Assembly: GCA_027186245.1 (NCBI GenBank) | Contig: CP114491.1 | Coordinates: 10,227,501-10,291,500, forward strand | Source of the DNA: Coriaria nepalensis | Taxonomy: Eukaryota > Streptophyta > Magnoliopsida > Cucurbitales > Coriariaceae | Direction: 5' to 3' | Length of the DNA: 64,000 bases | Shown: positions 46,535 to 58,269 of the stretch, piece by piece | How the letters are laid out: each line of letters begins with the position of its first letter | How positions within the stretch are numbered: the first letter of the stretch is position 1 | Notes under the pieces: model-generated | Told to the model about the DNA's origin: nothing | Databases searched by the model: none | The model's input: the letters and a program-made list of their open reading frames with translations, nothing else | Translations under genes and position numbers: made by a program

Positions 46535-49500
46535 ATGTCAGATGACATGCTGCTTCATTTCTCTTCAAATTCTTCGAATCATTCCGACCAGTCTTTGCCC
46601 ACCAAAATCGCCAAGCTTGAAGCTCGCATGGTGGGAAAGGCATCCTCTGCCACTCCTTCCTCGCTGGTTCAGCTGCATCCAGCTTGGACTCCCGTCTCTT
46701 CTGTTCCCAAAGTTGGCGCCGCTTCTAGGGACTTGGTTGAACCCTCCACTTCTAGTGATTCTGATGATGATGTAAGGCTCTAATTCAAAGTTTTGTGTGT
46801 ATGCCATGATGTGTATCTTAATGACTAATCTCCGTTTCTGTAAGGGTTCATTCGGTTTCAAACTGTTATATGTAGTTCGAATTAAACTGAATGTTGATTA
46901 GATTGTGGGGTAGGTGGATTTTGCTTTTAGACGATCATTTGGGAGTTGGTTCTAGACTTCTAGTGGACGACTGGATAAACGTTCAGTAGCTTCGGATAAA
47001 AAAGACCTACAGAGGAGAATGCAACGTGGTCTTGGAGAGCTGAATTTGCGAACAATTTGAATGAGGGCTACTATTTTGTCAATGTAGCTTTCACATAATT
47101 CATTATCTCATTCAAATATAGCAAGGTTTGTTTATTGACTTTCGGTTTTGATATATTGTAGAGTGGGGGCAAGTTTCTTATCCAGGCTAACACTCAGAAA
47201 CGCCAGAAACTTCAAGAGGATGATAACTCAACTACCTTTGAGCATGTTGAGGTAGGTACTTATGTAACAAGAAGTTGTAAGGTCTGGCCTTTGTTATGGT
47301 CTCTGATTGTGTATATAATTGAGTTGTGCTGCTTCTGTCTTATTAGTTTACTTTTTGTTATATGTTTGATAGTTTTGATCCCATTATGTGTTAGTTTCAT
47401 TATGTCTCTCGAGGATTTTCTTTTGATTTGATTTTTAGAATGTATATTGCAATCTTAAGACTTAATTCTATCAGGCGATGAGTGATGGAAGGCAAGTTAC
47501 AGTGGAAGCTACAGAGAGCAAAGAAAATTTTGATACAAATAAGAAAAAGCAAGGTCGGGGAAAGGGACATTCTCACTCAGGTAGGGGCCGTGGGTCAAGA
47601 GTTAACGATCAGATAAAATCCCAGATTTCTCTTTCAACAGTTGCGCCTTCAAATGGTCAGACTGATAGTGCGCCCCTCCTTAAGGTTAGGGGCATGTATT
47701 GTCTTGGTTTAACTACTTTGGAGCTCTTGAATAATTTCCACTTTTCATCTTAAACATTTTGGTATTCAACTACTTATTTTTGGAGGATTCTTGGGTCAAA
47801 GAGCAGCTTAGGAATAACAACCGCGCTCCATTAGAGGTATTGTTTTTGGAGTACTTTTTTAATTTTTTAATTTTTTTTTCTTTGGTATCTCACAGTTAAT
47901 AGTTTTTCTGATCAAATTTGGATTAGGAGGAGTTAGCATCATTACGGGAAAAAGTTACAAAATTGGAGGAGGACTTGCATAAATCACATCAAGAAGCCTC
48001 TGATCATCAAAATCTTTGTCATCAATTAGAGAAGGTATAAAGAAAGACCAAGTTGGTTAACAGTTTTTGAAGTCAGACTGCATTTTTCTTTAACTTGACG
48101 TAGATAATACTATATAGCTTTTACAAGTTCAAGTATCTTTTGTTCCTGGCTAAATATGTTGAGGTAGTGATAACTGCTTATTTTATTGATGTGCAGTGAT
48201 TATGTTCTTCTGTGGAATTATGACAAATCTCTCTCTATTCTGCTTTTGAATTTTATGCAGGAAGTAAAGGATCTGAAGGAATCTGAACAGAAAATGAAGT
48301 CTAAGGCCTGATTATTTTATTTAGGACTCTTGGCTTAGCATCATTTCCATCTAGCTTAATAGAATGCATCATATTGGTTAAAACAGTTAGAAACCAGAGT
48401 GTGTGCTTGATGTATTATTATGTCACCTAAAAATTTTTTTTCGTTCTCTTATTTTTCTCATATATTTATGCAGAGAACGAAGATATTATCCGATCTCTTA
48501 ATATCTGTTTCAAAGGCTGAGAGACAGGAAGCAAGGATGAAAGTACGACAGGACTCCTTGAGACTCGGCAATGTGGGTATCATCAGGTACTTCATTAAGG
48601 CAATGTACAAATATTCACGAGCATTGTTGGTTATGAAATATGCCCCATGCACTTTTACAAATGTAACTAATATGAAGCCTTAAGGCTTTATTTTGGTAGA
48701 CGTTGGAAATTGAAATTTGCATAATTTGACCCAAAGGGAGCGTAATCACATCCAGTATTGATCTTTTATCCCTTTGTTTGTAAATAATTGGTTGTGTCCT
48801 TTGTTGATTGCAGAGCTGGAACTGTCATATCTGAGACCTGGGAGGATGGCCAAATGATGAAGGATCTAAATGCTCATCTTGTATGTTGTTAGCTTCTCTT
48901 TTTATTTGTTTTTATGAGCAATTACTCAGTCAAAATGTTCGTTAATTGGAGTAGTTTATTGAGTTCCCTTTACCTCTATCTCGAGTAATCGGATACTTCA
49001 TTCTTGCATCAGTCCAGCTTTTTTCTTTTTGTTTTCCACTTTCATCCAATGCTTATGGAACTCTGAAAGTTTGGAATTGGATCTAATTCAACATAGTTAA
49101 TATTTTTCTTCAGCGACAATTACTAGAATCTAAGGAGACTGTTGAACGGCAGCGGAAATCCTTGAAGAAAAGACAGTCTGGTATGTCTCATGTTTGAAAT
49201 TCTACTCGATTCATTCTTTTAGTTTTGATTTTGATTTTGAATTTGAATTTTTTTATTTTTTTATTTTTTTATTTTTTTATGTTTATTCGCGTTGCCTATC
49301 ACACTTTTCTCAACTAAAGCTATGATTCTGTAACATCTCAAATTCTTGAAACTTTCATTGATTCATCTATGTTGAATTAACAATAATTCCTCCATCTTGT
49401 AGAGAAGAGCGATGGAACTGATAAAGAAGCAGGAATACAAGACGATGATTTTGTAATTCAGGATGAGATCTACAAATCCCGTCTAGCCAGCATCAAACGT

Positions 49501-51780
49501 GTAAGTTCGTTTGCTCTGCATGATATAGTAGCTTTTAAAGTCTCCATTTTCCTCTAATCACTCAGAACTGTAGAGATGATAGTAATTCATTATATACCAT
49601 ATTATCTTTGAACCGTGGACTTTCTGTAGGAAGAGGAAACTATTCTGCGTGAGAGGGATCGCTATGAACTTGATAAGGCAAGGCTTATACGTGAAATGAA
49701 ACGGATACGAGATGAGGACGGTTCCCGGTTTAACAATTTTCAGATTCTTAACCACCGATATGCCCTACTAAACCTTCTTGGGAAAGGAGGATTCAGTGAG
49801 GTTTACAAGGTCAGATTTTCTGCTAATTTAGTCATTTAACATCCACCACATTCTGAACCACAACATTGAGTTGCCAAATCAAAGTCTAGACCATTCCATT
49901 GCCAATATTGGCAATTGTAAAAATATACCTTTTTGCAGTGATTTGAAGTAAGTACTTTCCAGCAGGCTTATGACTTGGTAGAGCATAGATACGTTGCATG
50001 CAAGCTGCACGGTTTGAATGCTCAGTGGAGCGAAGAGAAGAAGCAAAGTTACATACGGCATGCAATTCGGGAGTACAATATCCACAAAACATTAGTCCAT
50101 CATAACATTGTTCGGTTGTGGGACACTTTTGAGATCGATCATAACACATTCTGCACTGTTTTGGAATATTGTAGTGGTATGCCCTTCTTACTATTTTATA
50201 TTCCAAATGCTCTTTCTTCAATTTCACATGTCATAAAGAAATAAATAGATTAATTTTCTGTGATATATGTTGTGTGGCTTAGTATTAGCAAGTCTTGGCT
50301 AAGCAGGTCATTCATCTTGAACTGTGGTGGTTGAACCACTAAGTTCTGTATACAAGTGTAGTATGTGTTTATAAGTTCTGTATATGCTTTGTTTTTCAGG
50401 GAAAGATCTTGATGCTGTTCTCAAAGCAACACCAATATTACCCGAGAGGGAAGCTAGGATTATTATTGTTCAGGTTTTCAATGGTCTTGTGTACTTGAAC
50501 AAAAGGACACAGAAGATTATTCACTATGATTTAAAGCCTGGAAATGTTCTATTTGATGAGCTAGGAGTTGCAAAAGTAACGGATTTTGGTCTTAGTAAGA
50601 TAGTTGAGGATGATGTTGGATCACAGGGTATGGAACTTACATCTCAGGGAGCTGGAACATATTGGTGTGTGGACAAGCTTAGCATATAAGCTTCCTTTGT
50701 ACTTTTCAATGTCTTATCAAGTCTTCTGTTCAAACCATTTGAACATGATGCACTAACGAAACTTGAATCATTATTGGTGAAAATGGAACCTCACAAATTT
50801 CCGGTTCTAAAAAAGATCAGCATCGGTTTTTTCTTTTCACTACATGGGATATTCACCTAATTTGTTATGCCCATCACAGGTACTTGCCTCCTGAATGCTT
50901 TGAGCTCAGCAAGACACCTCTTATTTCATCAAAGGTTGGTTTCTTCTGAACTTTATTTTGTTACCTTATTCTTCTAGAAAATTTAATTATTATCCCGATG
51001 CCCTCTTAGTTAGTTTACTAGCTAATATACTAATCCACCCAGAGTTTGTTTCCCAAAATGTCTTTTAATAGAAGACTACTGATATATCATCCTTCATTCC
51101 GTCTAAACTTTGGTGTGAATCTTTTTGTGATACGCCATCTTTTGAGGACAGGTTGATGTTTGGTCTGCGGGTGTACTCTTTTACCAAATGCTCTTTGGTA
51201 GACGTCCTTTTGGGCATGACCAGTCACAAGAGAGAATACTTCGGGAAGACACGATCATCAAAGCACGTAAAGTTGAGTTTCCTTCTAGACCAGCTGTCTC
51301 AAATGAGGCAAAGGTGAGTTATGATGCTTAAGCTTGTTATTTGCTGCATTTTCTAGTGGCATATATTACCTCAATGCCTCGGCTCGAAAGAATAATTTTT
51401 TTGCTTGAGCATGAGAATGACAGGCTATAAGCAGCTCAAGTGAATTTGGGATGACGTACAATTATGCATTTAAGAGACGAAATTAGATGATAAATTTTCA
51501 CCTTTCAATTTACATCCAAAGAAAATTGGATAGAAGTTTAAGTATATGGTTAATTGTTGTGACGGTACTTCATTGATTCTTTGAAAGTATAAGAAAAAGT
51601 ATATATCTAAAAATGCTCAATTTGTTCTACATTTCTTTCCCACTTTTCATGGTGACTTAAGATTGCTTTGTATTTACAATGCAGGATCTTATTCGTCGCT
51701 GTTTGACATATAACCAAACAGATAGGCCAGAAGTATTAGCTATTGCTCAAGATCCATATCTTACATATTTGAAGAAGTAA
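46535..51780 (+). CDS. TSL: Serine/threonine kinase TOUSLED
   Basis: Sixteen exons: 46535-46771, 47162-47251, 47475-47684, 47786-47836, 47927-48034, 48261-48305, 48474-48586, 48814-48880, 49114-49180, 49403-49500, 49630-49809, 49966-50176, 50400-50664, 50880-50934, 51152-51313 and 51685-51780. This gives 684 residues (688 in Arabidopsis). The N-terminus [20 protein letters not shown] is diagnostic. A basic nuclear segment and coiled coils fill about 80-370. The kinase domain has the Gly loop [12 protein letters not shown] (411-422), Lys435 in [12 protein letters not shown] (Asp536) and DFG (554-556). The start at 46535 is chosen over an upstream in-frame ATG at 46511 because the family begins MSDDM. 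Tousled kinases act in the nucleus, phosphorylate the histone chaperone ASF1, and influence cell-cycle progression, leaf and flower development and silencing. The exon 6-7 junction is ambiguous: either a GC donor at 48306, or a GT donor earlier paired with CAGAG. Confidence 0.95.
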
Positions 51781-52409
51781 TAACGCTAATCCAAGATGGC
51801 CTATGGATCTGCCTAAAACAGGAAATGTGCAAGTTTCCCATGTTCAGCAACAACTGAGGAAGCTTACAGCTTACTGCTATACCTATGATAGATTTTTTTG
51901 TATAGGGTATGGGAAAAAGCTCTGTAATTTACCGGCTTGAATATCTCAGTAATCCTGTGTCTGGCAAATCTGGTATTTGCACTAATCCAATTGATTTAGG
52001 GAAACCTGGACTATGCATCTCTGATGGAAAGATAAAGGGGTTTGGTTTTTTTTTTTTTTCCCTGACAGCTGGCAAGGGTAAACTGTAAAAAAAAAAATCT
52101 GATATTTTTTCTCATATTTTCATTTGATAGGCTGTAATGTAACTTTCTTATGTTTAACAAGTTCAATAGCAGGTCTTATTTTTTAATTGATAAAAATTTA
52201 AAATTTTCACTAACAATAATTTTGTTCTAAGAAGCCCATTTAAAAATATATATTTATAAGTAATAAAAGTGATTTATAAATAAAAAAATTAATCAAAGTA
52301 AACAAAAATTCATAGATTATCCACATCTCATAACCAAAAATTTTGTTCTAAGAAGCCCATTTTGTCTCATAACCAAACATATGTTATCCACATCTCATAG
52401 CTAGTAAAC
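51781..52409. other. TSL 3' flank and CRR42 upstream region
   Basis: The first part should be the TSL 3' untranslated region. The last 200 bases hold nested direct repeats listed separately. No further gene is seen. Confidence 0.5.
52218..52399. repeat. Nested direct repeats upstream of CRR42
   Basis: Three exact repeats overlap. A 24-base unit (AATTTTGTTCTAAGAAGCCC plus ATTT) is at 52218-52241 and 52339-52362. TTATCCACATCTCATA is at 52317-52332 and 52384-52399. TCTCATAACCAAA is at 52326-52338 and 52365-52377. The last copy ends 10 bases before the CRR42 start codon. Confidence 0.85.
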
Positions 52410-53074
52410 ATGGCAGCATCTCATTCTTTCTTCGGCCATAACAACTTTTTAATGGCGGCAACAGCATCTCTATGTTGTGGGACAACTCCATGTTCAAAGC
52501 TATACAGAAATTCATCATCAGTCTCTCAATTCAACAGCTTAAAGGGTCCCACAAGAAGCGTAAATAGTAGAGTAAAATGTGAATCCAAGGAGCAGCCATT
52601 GTCTTCTTCAGAGCCCAAGAATAGCACAACAAAGCTTCAAGTGGGGTCTCCTGTAGTCGTTATTGAAGCTCCAAAAATGATCAAAACTGCTGCTTCTGTT
52701 CCTTCTCTCAGAGTCAACTCTGGTTTAGTCAACCCTGGTGATGTTGGGAGGTTTTTCTTCTTCTTCTTTTTCTCTTCCTTTCCAAACTTTTTTTCAAGAG
52801 CTAAAACTCAGCTTACTTTAAAAGCAATATCCAATTTGACGATCAAACTGCATTATACCCCAAACTTCAGTTTCAAACAGTTTCGAAGTTCATGTAATTT
52901 TTTTTTGTTCTTTTATTGGTTCGGAGATTTACTAAATATGGATGGTTTTGTAATGGAAAAAATTTGAACAGGATCGTGTCGAGAAAACCGAAGGATGTCT
53001 GGGCCGTACGTCTTGCAATCGGAACTTATCTCATAGATGGTAGATACTTCAAGCCTTTAGAGCTTGATGAGTGA
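52410..53074 (+). CDS. CRR42: CRR42-like DUF3148 chloroplast protein
   Basis: Two exons, 52410-52750 and 52972-53074 (phase 2 junction), give 147 residues. The N-terminus (MAASHSFFGHNNFLMAATAS, rich in Ser and Thr) looks like a chloroplast transit peptide. The mature part LQVGSPVVVIEAPKMIKTAA...NPGDVGR, then IVSRKPKDVWAVRLAIGTYL and IDGRYF, matches the DUF3148 domain, shared with cyanobacteria. In Arabidopsis the protein with this domain is CHLORORESPIRATORY REDUCTION 42, a stromal factor needed to build the NDH complex (subcomplex A) for cyclic electron flow. The gene follows TSL directly on the same strand, as I recall for Arabidopsis, which supports orthology. A T-rich stretch after the donor can be misread as coding. 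Confidence 0.85.
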
Positions 53075-53334
53075 TTTTTGCAACTGTTTGTTACGGTGCG
53101 AATATTAGGAGAGCAAAATGGTAGCTCTATGAACATTATTGTGATCACGAGTAACATTAACATCATCATCATGTACCATCATCAAAAGAAATGGAATACG
53201 CAAACATTTTGATTAGCAAATCCGAATCTTACACAGATCTCAAAGTTTAGAACCGTAGTATTTAAAATGAATGAATATTATCCTGTCAAAATACTTGATA
53301 GACTGTGTGCATTGGAAATGGTTGTTTCTTACTT

Positions 53335-56300
53335 CTAAGAACTTCTAGGTTTGGTTGTCAAACCAAACCCAAATGGAAAAAGGGGATCATAATGGTTATC
53401 ACCAACATTCATAGGCAGCTGGTCCAATCTTTTTAACCATGTCCGAGCAAGCTTTCCGGTAAATCCATAATCACCGAACAAAACATCGGCCACACCTTGG
53501 CCTTCAGTTCCAGGAAGCCAAGCAGCCACAAGTGCATCGATTTTCTCAATATACGGCTCGATTAAGACAGGTCGGCCTGAAACTATTACGACAACGCACC
53601 TAACGGAACCACACACGTTCTTTATCGTGGTAGGGCCTGGTGGGGATATGGTCAGGTTGTTGCTGTCACCGTACATCTCGGCATATGGAGGTTCACCCAC
53701 GACAACAATGGCATAAGAGAATTTGTTGGATTTCACAAAGTTTGGGTCGGGGTTCTCGTTGTAAACTACTTGGGTTGTGGGATCCACTGTGTTCTTGATT
53801 GCATTGAGGATTGTGGTACCTGTTTAACAAGAAGAGGCGCAGTCAGAAGAATATTATATGTAGGAATGTATGAGATAGGTATATATATACTAGTTCCTGC
53901 ATTTTCTGTTGCGTTTAAACGAGTCAAATGAGACTCAACTAAGTAATATTGTGTGATTTATTGTCTATAAATTTTCAAGATTAAGCTCTTAGAGAAACAA
54001 ACATACCGACTGTTAGATCATTGCCATTAAGACCCTGCCACGTGATTGTCCAGCCTCCACATTGATTACCCAAGTTATCAGCATGGCTTCCAGCCACGAG
54101 TATTTTAGAAGCTTTCTTCGGAAGAGGAAGCAAAGGCTTGTAAGAAGAACGGCCGTTCTTTAGCAGCACAAGTGATTTTCTCACAGCTTCTCTTGCCAGT
54201 TCTCTGTGTTCCTGTAAAATTGCATGGCGTTTTCTAAAACTATAAGAAAAATATCCTCGTTATTGAAAACTATGGTTGAAAATGAGAAAAAATACCTTGC
54301 TCCCAAGCTGGTTGACTAGGCTAAAATCAGCCAATGGGTTCTCAAATAGACCCATGGTAAATTTAACCCTCAAGATCCTCTTCACTGCATCGTCGATTCT
54401 GCTTATTGGGATGTTTTTACTCTTCACCTGCTTGGTTAGTTCGTCAATGAACTCGTTGAAGTTATTTGGAACCATAATCTGCAAATAGAAAACTTAATTA
54501 AATTACGAAATATTGGGAAGGGGAAAAAAGAAAAGACAGAAATACAAACAAGAACATGAGCTTCTTACCATGTCGATTCCAGCACCAATTCCAGCTTCAA
54601 CTGAATACGAATAGTTAGCATGAGGAGGGGTGGTAATTCGGTCTATCCCTTCCCAATCCGATATGACAAAACCCTAAGAAGTAGATTCATATTTGAATAT
54701 AAAAACTACTAACCATATGAGAATTATGCTTATCTTAGACTTTTTATTTTCTATCAAATCTTTCACCATTACCTTAAACTTTAGCTTGTTTTTGAGAAAA
54801 CCCGTGACAAGATCACGATTTGCATGCATTCTCTTGCCATTCCAGCTTGAGTAAGAAATCATAACCGTTGCAACTCCCTTGCTTATGGAGTTATAGTATC
54901 CAGGCATGTGAATACTAAGAAGTCCATGAAAATCGATCACTGTGTTGTTTTCGTCAATGCCCTTGGTCGTTCCTCCATCTCCAACAAAATGCTTAGCACA
55001 AGCAGCAACCTTTAGCCTGGAGAAATCGATTAAACATGAAAAAATTGTCACCGTAAGAAATTTTCAAACGCGAGTTGTGCTGCACAAAACTGATTTAACA
55101 GAGTTCACTAAGAGGTAATTGTCGATTACTAGATATATATATATATAGCTAGTTGTTGAAAATCTTACTTTCCGTCGACAAAAGGGACACCCTTCCTAGA
55201 ATTTGGGGGAATTTCTCCCTGCAATCCTGGTATGATCTCTGTCATTTTTTGAACAATTTTTGGGTCATCGCTGTAGCTTTCATAGCATCGTCCCCATCTT
55301 GGATCTCTGCAGACCTGAAGAAAAACAGAATACAAGAAGGACACTCTTATCAGACCAAGCCAAGGCTCCATTATATTGATCTATAGGACTGTATGTCGAT
55401 GTTCAAATACCGCAATGCATGGAGCAAAAACGTAAGGAATTCCAGTAGCTCTGACTTCAAGGGCAGTGGCAGCTCCAATCTTCTTGACAAGTTCAGGATC
55501 CCTGGCAGACAACGGCATACATTATTAAAAACTTCAGAACAGATTCCTTGGCATATAGACAGACAGATCATAGAAGAAATAACAGATGGAAGTGTTCTGA
55601 TATGAAATGTTGCAACTTGCCTGGTAACTCCAAGGCCAACATTATGCGGGAAAATAGTGGCATTGTACACATTGTTGTGGCCATGAACAGCATCAATCCC
55701 ATAAATCATTGGAATCCCAAGGCGGGTCGATAAGGACCCCTTTTGCATCTCATTAACCATATTAATCCAAACCTCAGGTGTAGCTTTCGTACTCGGAACA
55801 CTACCTCCTCCACTCAATACGCTCCCTATTGAAACCCATTTTCAGCACATTACAATACAGCATAGACCAGAATAGTAAATAACTCTACAGAAATGTGAGG
55901 TACTACAGATTTAAATAAGCTAGATTTTAATCCCAAACTAGCTCTAGTTTAGGCCTCGCAAACTCTAATTTTCGAACAAAGACGTTGGCAAACGCATATG
56001 ACTTTAAATCAGATTGACATAGGTGATATAAAATCAACTTTCCGAAGCTCAAGAAACGTTCAACCAAACATGCTCTAAAGATAATACAAGCTGCACAAAA
56101 ACTTATAATCGATTAGATCCAGAAAGCTTCAAAGCTGATAGTTACCAATGAAGTAGTTCTTCAAAACATCAGGAGAGGCAACTGCACGCTCGATCTGTGT
56201 CATCTGACCGATTTTTTCAGCCAATGTCATGCGCTTCAATAGGTCCTTGATTCTAGCACCTACTGGTTGTTTTGGATCTTTGTACTTCAAGTACTCTGCT

Positions 56301-56368
56301 TCCGTAACAGCCGCTAAACAACTGGTCAGAAGCAGACAACTGAAGATGAATAGTGAAGATCTCGCCAT
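53335..56368 (-). CDS. Secreted GH3 beta-glucosidase / glucan exohydrolase
   Basis: Nine coding exons: 56146-56368, 55621-55825, 55411-55501, 55169-55314, 54773-55016, 54569-54673, 54296-54478, 54007-54211 and 53335-53819, giving 628 residues. A signal peptide ([20 protein letters not shown]) sends it to the apoplast. The first (beta/alpha)8 domain has [32 protein letters not shown] and KHFVGDGGT. The nucleophile Asp is in VISDWEGID (about residue 309). The second domain holds [10 protein letters not shown], which carries the acid/base Glu by comparison with barley exohydrolase ExoI. Family members trim beta-glucans and xyloglucan oligosaccharides in the wall. Intron 2 starts with GC in a perfect AG|GCAAGT context. 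A leader intron (56405-56620) is likely: AT|GTAAGATC to ATCTTCAG. The closest named relative I recall is Arabidopsis BGLC1 or its tandem neighbour. Confidence 0.94.
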
Positions 56369-56770
56369 TTTCAGTGCTCAAAACTGAGCTTCCGATAAAG
56401 CAATCTGAAGATAAAATCAAAACAGAGTAGAGTCAAAAGCAAGAACAGACTACAAAATCAGTGGAAGGAACTGGAAAATGGAATATGAAGAAGAAAAGCT
56501 AATAACAGGTCTACAACAAATGAAATGCGAAAAATCAAGATGGAGCTAGATTGAGAGGGTCACTAGAAGTGAATGAGAGAGAGATTCATCAAAGAAGATA
56601 GAGCTGGAACTTGATCTTACATGGCGAAGTATGAACTCAACCCAGATTCAGAAAGAGATCTTGTTAGCTATGCAGATATTCTATTGCTCTCCTTGTGAAG
56701 GAGAGTAGAACTGATTTGAAAATAGAAAACTGAAAACTTAGCTGTGTAGCTAACAGTTTTTTTTTTTTCC

Positions 56771-56794
56771 TATAAGAAGAAGCTGCTTCTTATA
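56771..56794 (-). promoter_or_regulatory. Palindromic TATA region of the GH3 gene
   Basis: TATAAGAAG and its complement CTTCTTATA form 9-base arms around a 6-base centre, so a TATA-like motif is presented on both strands. Read on the minus strand it lies about 170 bases upstream of the probable leader donor and 400 bases upstream of the ATG, where a GH3 core promoter would be expected. Confidence 0.45.
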
Positions 56795-56925
56795 GAAACT
56801 GTTTCCTATTATTTTACTGATTTATATATTATTTAATTTGCTTATCCAAAACAGAAATTATTGATATTATTTAATTAACTTATTTATTTATATTTAATTT
56901 TATATGATTAAAAAACATTTCTTAA

Positions 56926-56959
<34 letters not shown>

Positions 56960-58269
56960 TTAAAATGATTATAAATAAATTCTTATATTATAATCTCAGT
57001 TAGAAATAAATATATACGAAGACTAAATTGATAATTCGACCGTCTAAGCTTTGACCCACGTGGAGACAGAATATGGAATTGGGTAGCACGTCCAACTCTG
57101 TGCCTCTTCCACTATCTTCTGCTCGCCTTCCCAATTCGATCCATTGAACAAATCACGCGTTGCAGCACTATCTATGCGTCTGACAGTTTGTTACGATTAC
57201 GTATTAATACACGTATTATGCGTTAATCACATTTTTGTTTTTTTTAAACCGTTAAACGTACGGAAAATTTATCAAATAGATATATTTAAACGTGAAAAAA
57301 ATGTAACACTTAGTATTTATAATTATTCAAAAATAATATTATAGTAAGATAAATTTTTACCATATTGATAAACATTAAATTCTTATAATGTTACTTTTAA
57401 TTTTGTTTTAATTTAGAAATTCTAATTATCCTCTATAGTTTTATATTTTAATTTCTTTAAAATGATGATATAATTTTAAAAAAATTATATATATAATTAT
57501 AATTATATGGTACGTGCATGTTTATATTTATCGTGTTTGAAAAGAATGAATAATTTAAGTTTATTTATAAATATTATTATATATTATATGATTGAAGTGA
57601 TTAAGTCAATCAATTACCGATTTGAATTTCATAGCCGTTGCCAAAAAGCATTAAAGTAAACGAAATCCGACGCACGCTATTATTAGGACACTGATCATCA
57701 TCCAGTTTGATCTTTCTCGTATTCCTTTTGGTGCACGATTTTGACATGTGATGGTCCATTTGGTGATGGGAACAAGGCTGGTCCATCAGAATGGGCCGCC
57801 TTTCGTCTTTTTTTCGAGCACGGGATTCCCGCCAGGTCCAATATCATCATCCTTCGCTTTTGTAATATATGTAAAAAAATTTGCATAGGATTTATATATT
57901 ATTTTTGCAATATAAAAATTATACATAAAAACATAACTGGGCTTTATATCTTGCCTCCTCCAGTATTTTGGGCCTAATATCAAAGAAGTCAACATAGAAG
58001 CCCAAATGTTTTTTCTTTGGGCTTTGCTACGTTTAGAATGATAAGCATTATATACATGTACTATATATATATATATAATGTAAAAAATAAATTAAAGTCG
58101 TATATATTAAGCATAAATATGTGGTATGGTACATTAAAAAATATGCCCCAAAAATTCAACAAATTTCTTATGTGTGTAAAAATAAAATGTGTATAAGATT
58201 GAAAAAGAATGCCCTATAATTCATTTTTCCTCTTTGCTATTCAAACAAAGAAAATAATTAATACCAAAT
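56795..58269. other. Intergenic DNA between GH3 and IQM
   Basis: Upstream DNA of the GH3 gene and 3' flank of the IQM gene. Very AT-rich, with a (TTA)n tract at about 56930-56959 and a (TA)n tract at about 58063-58076. No gene is seen. Confidence 0.5.
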
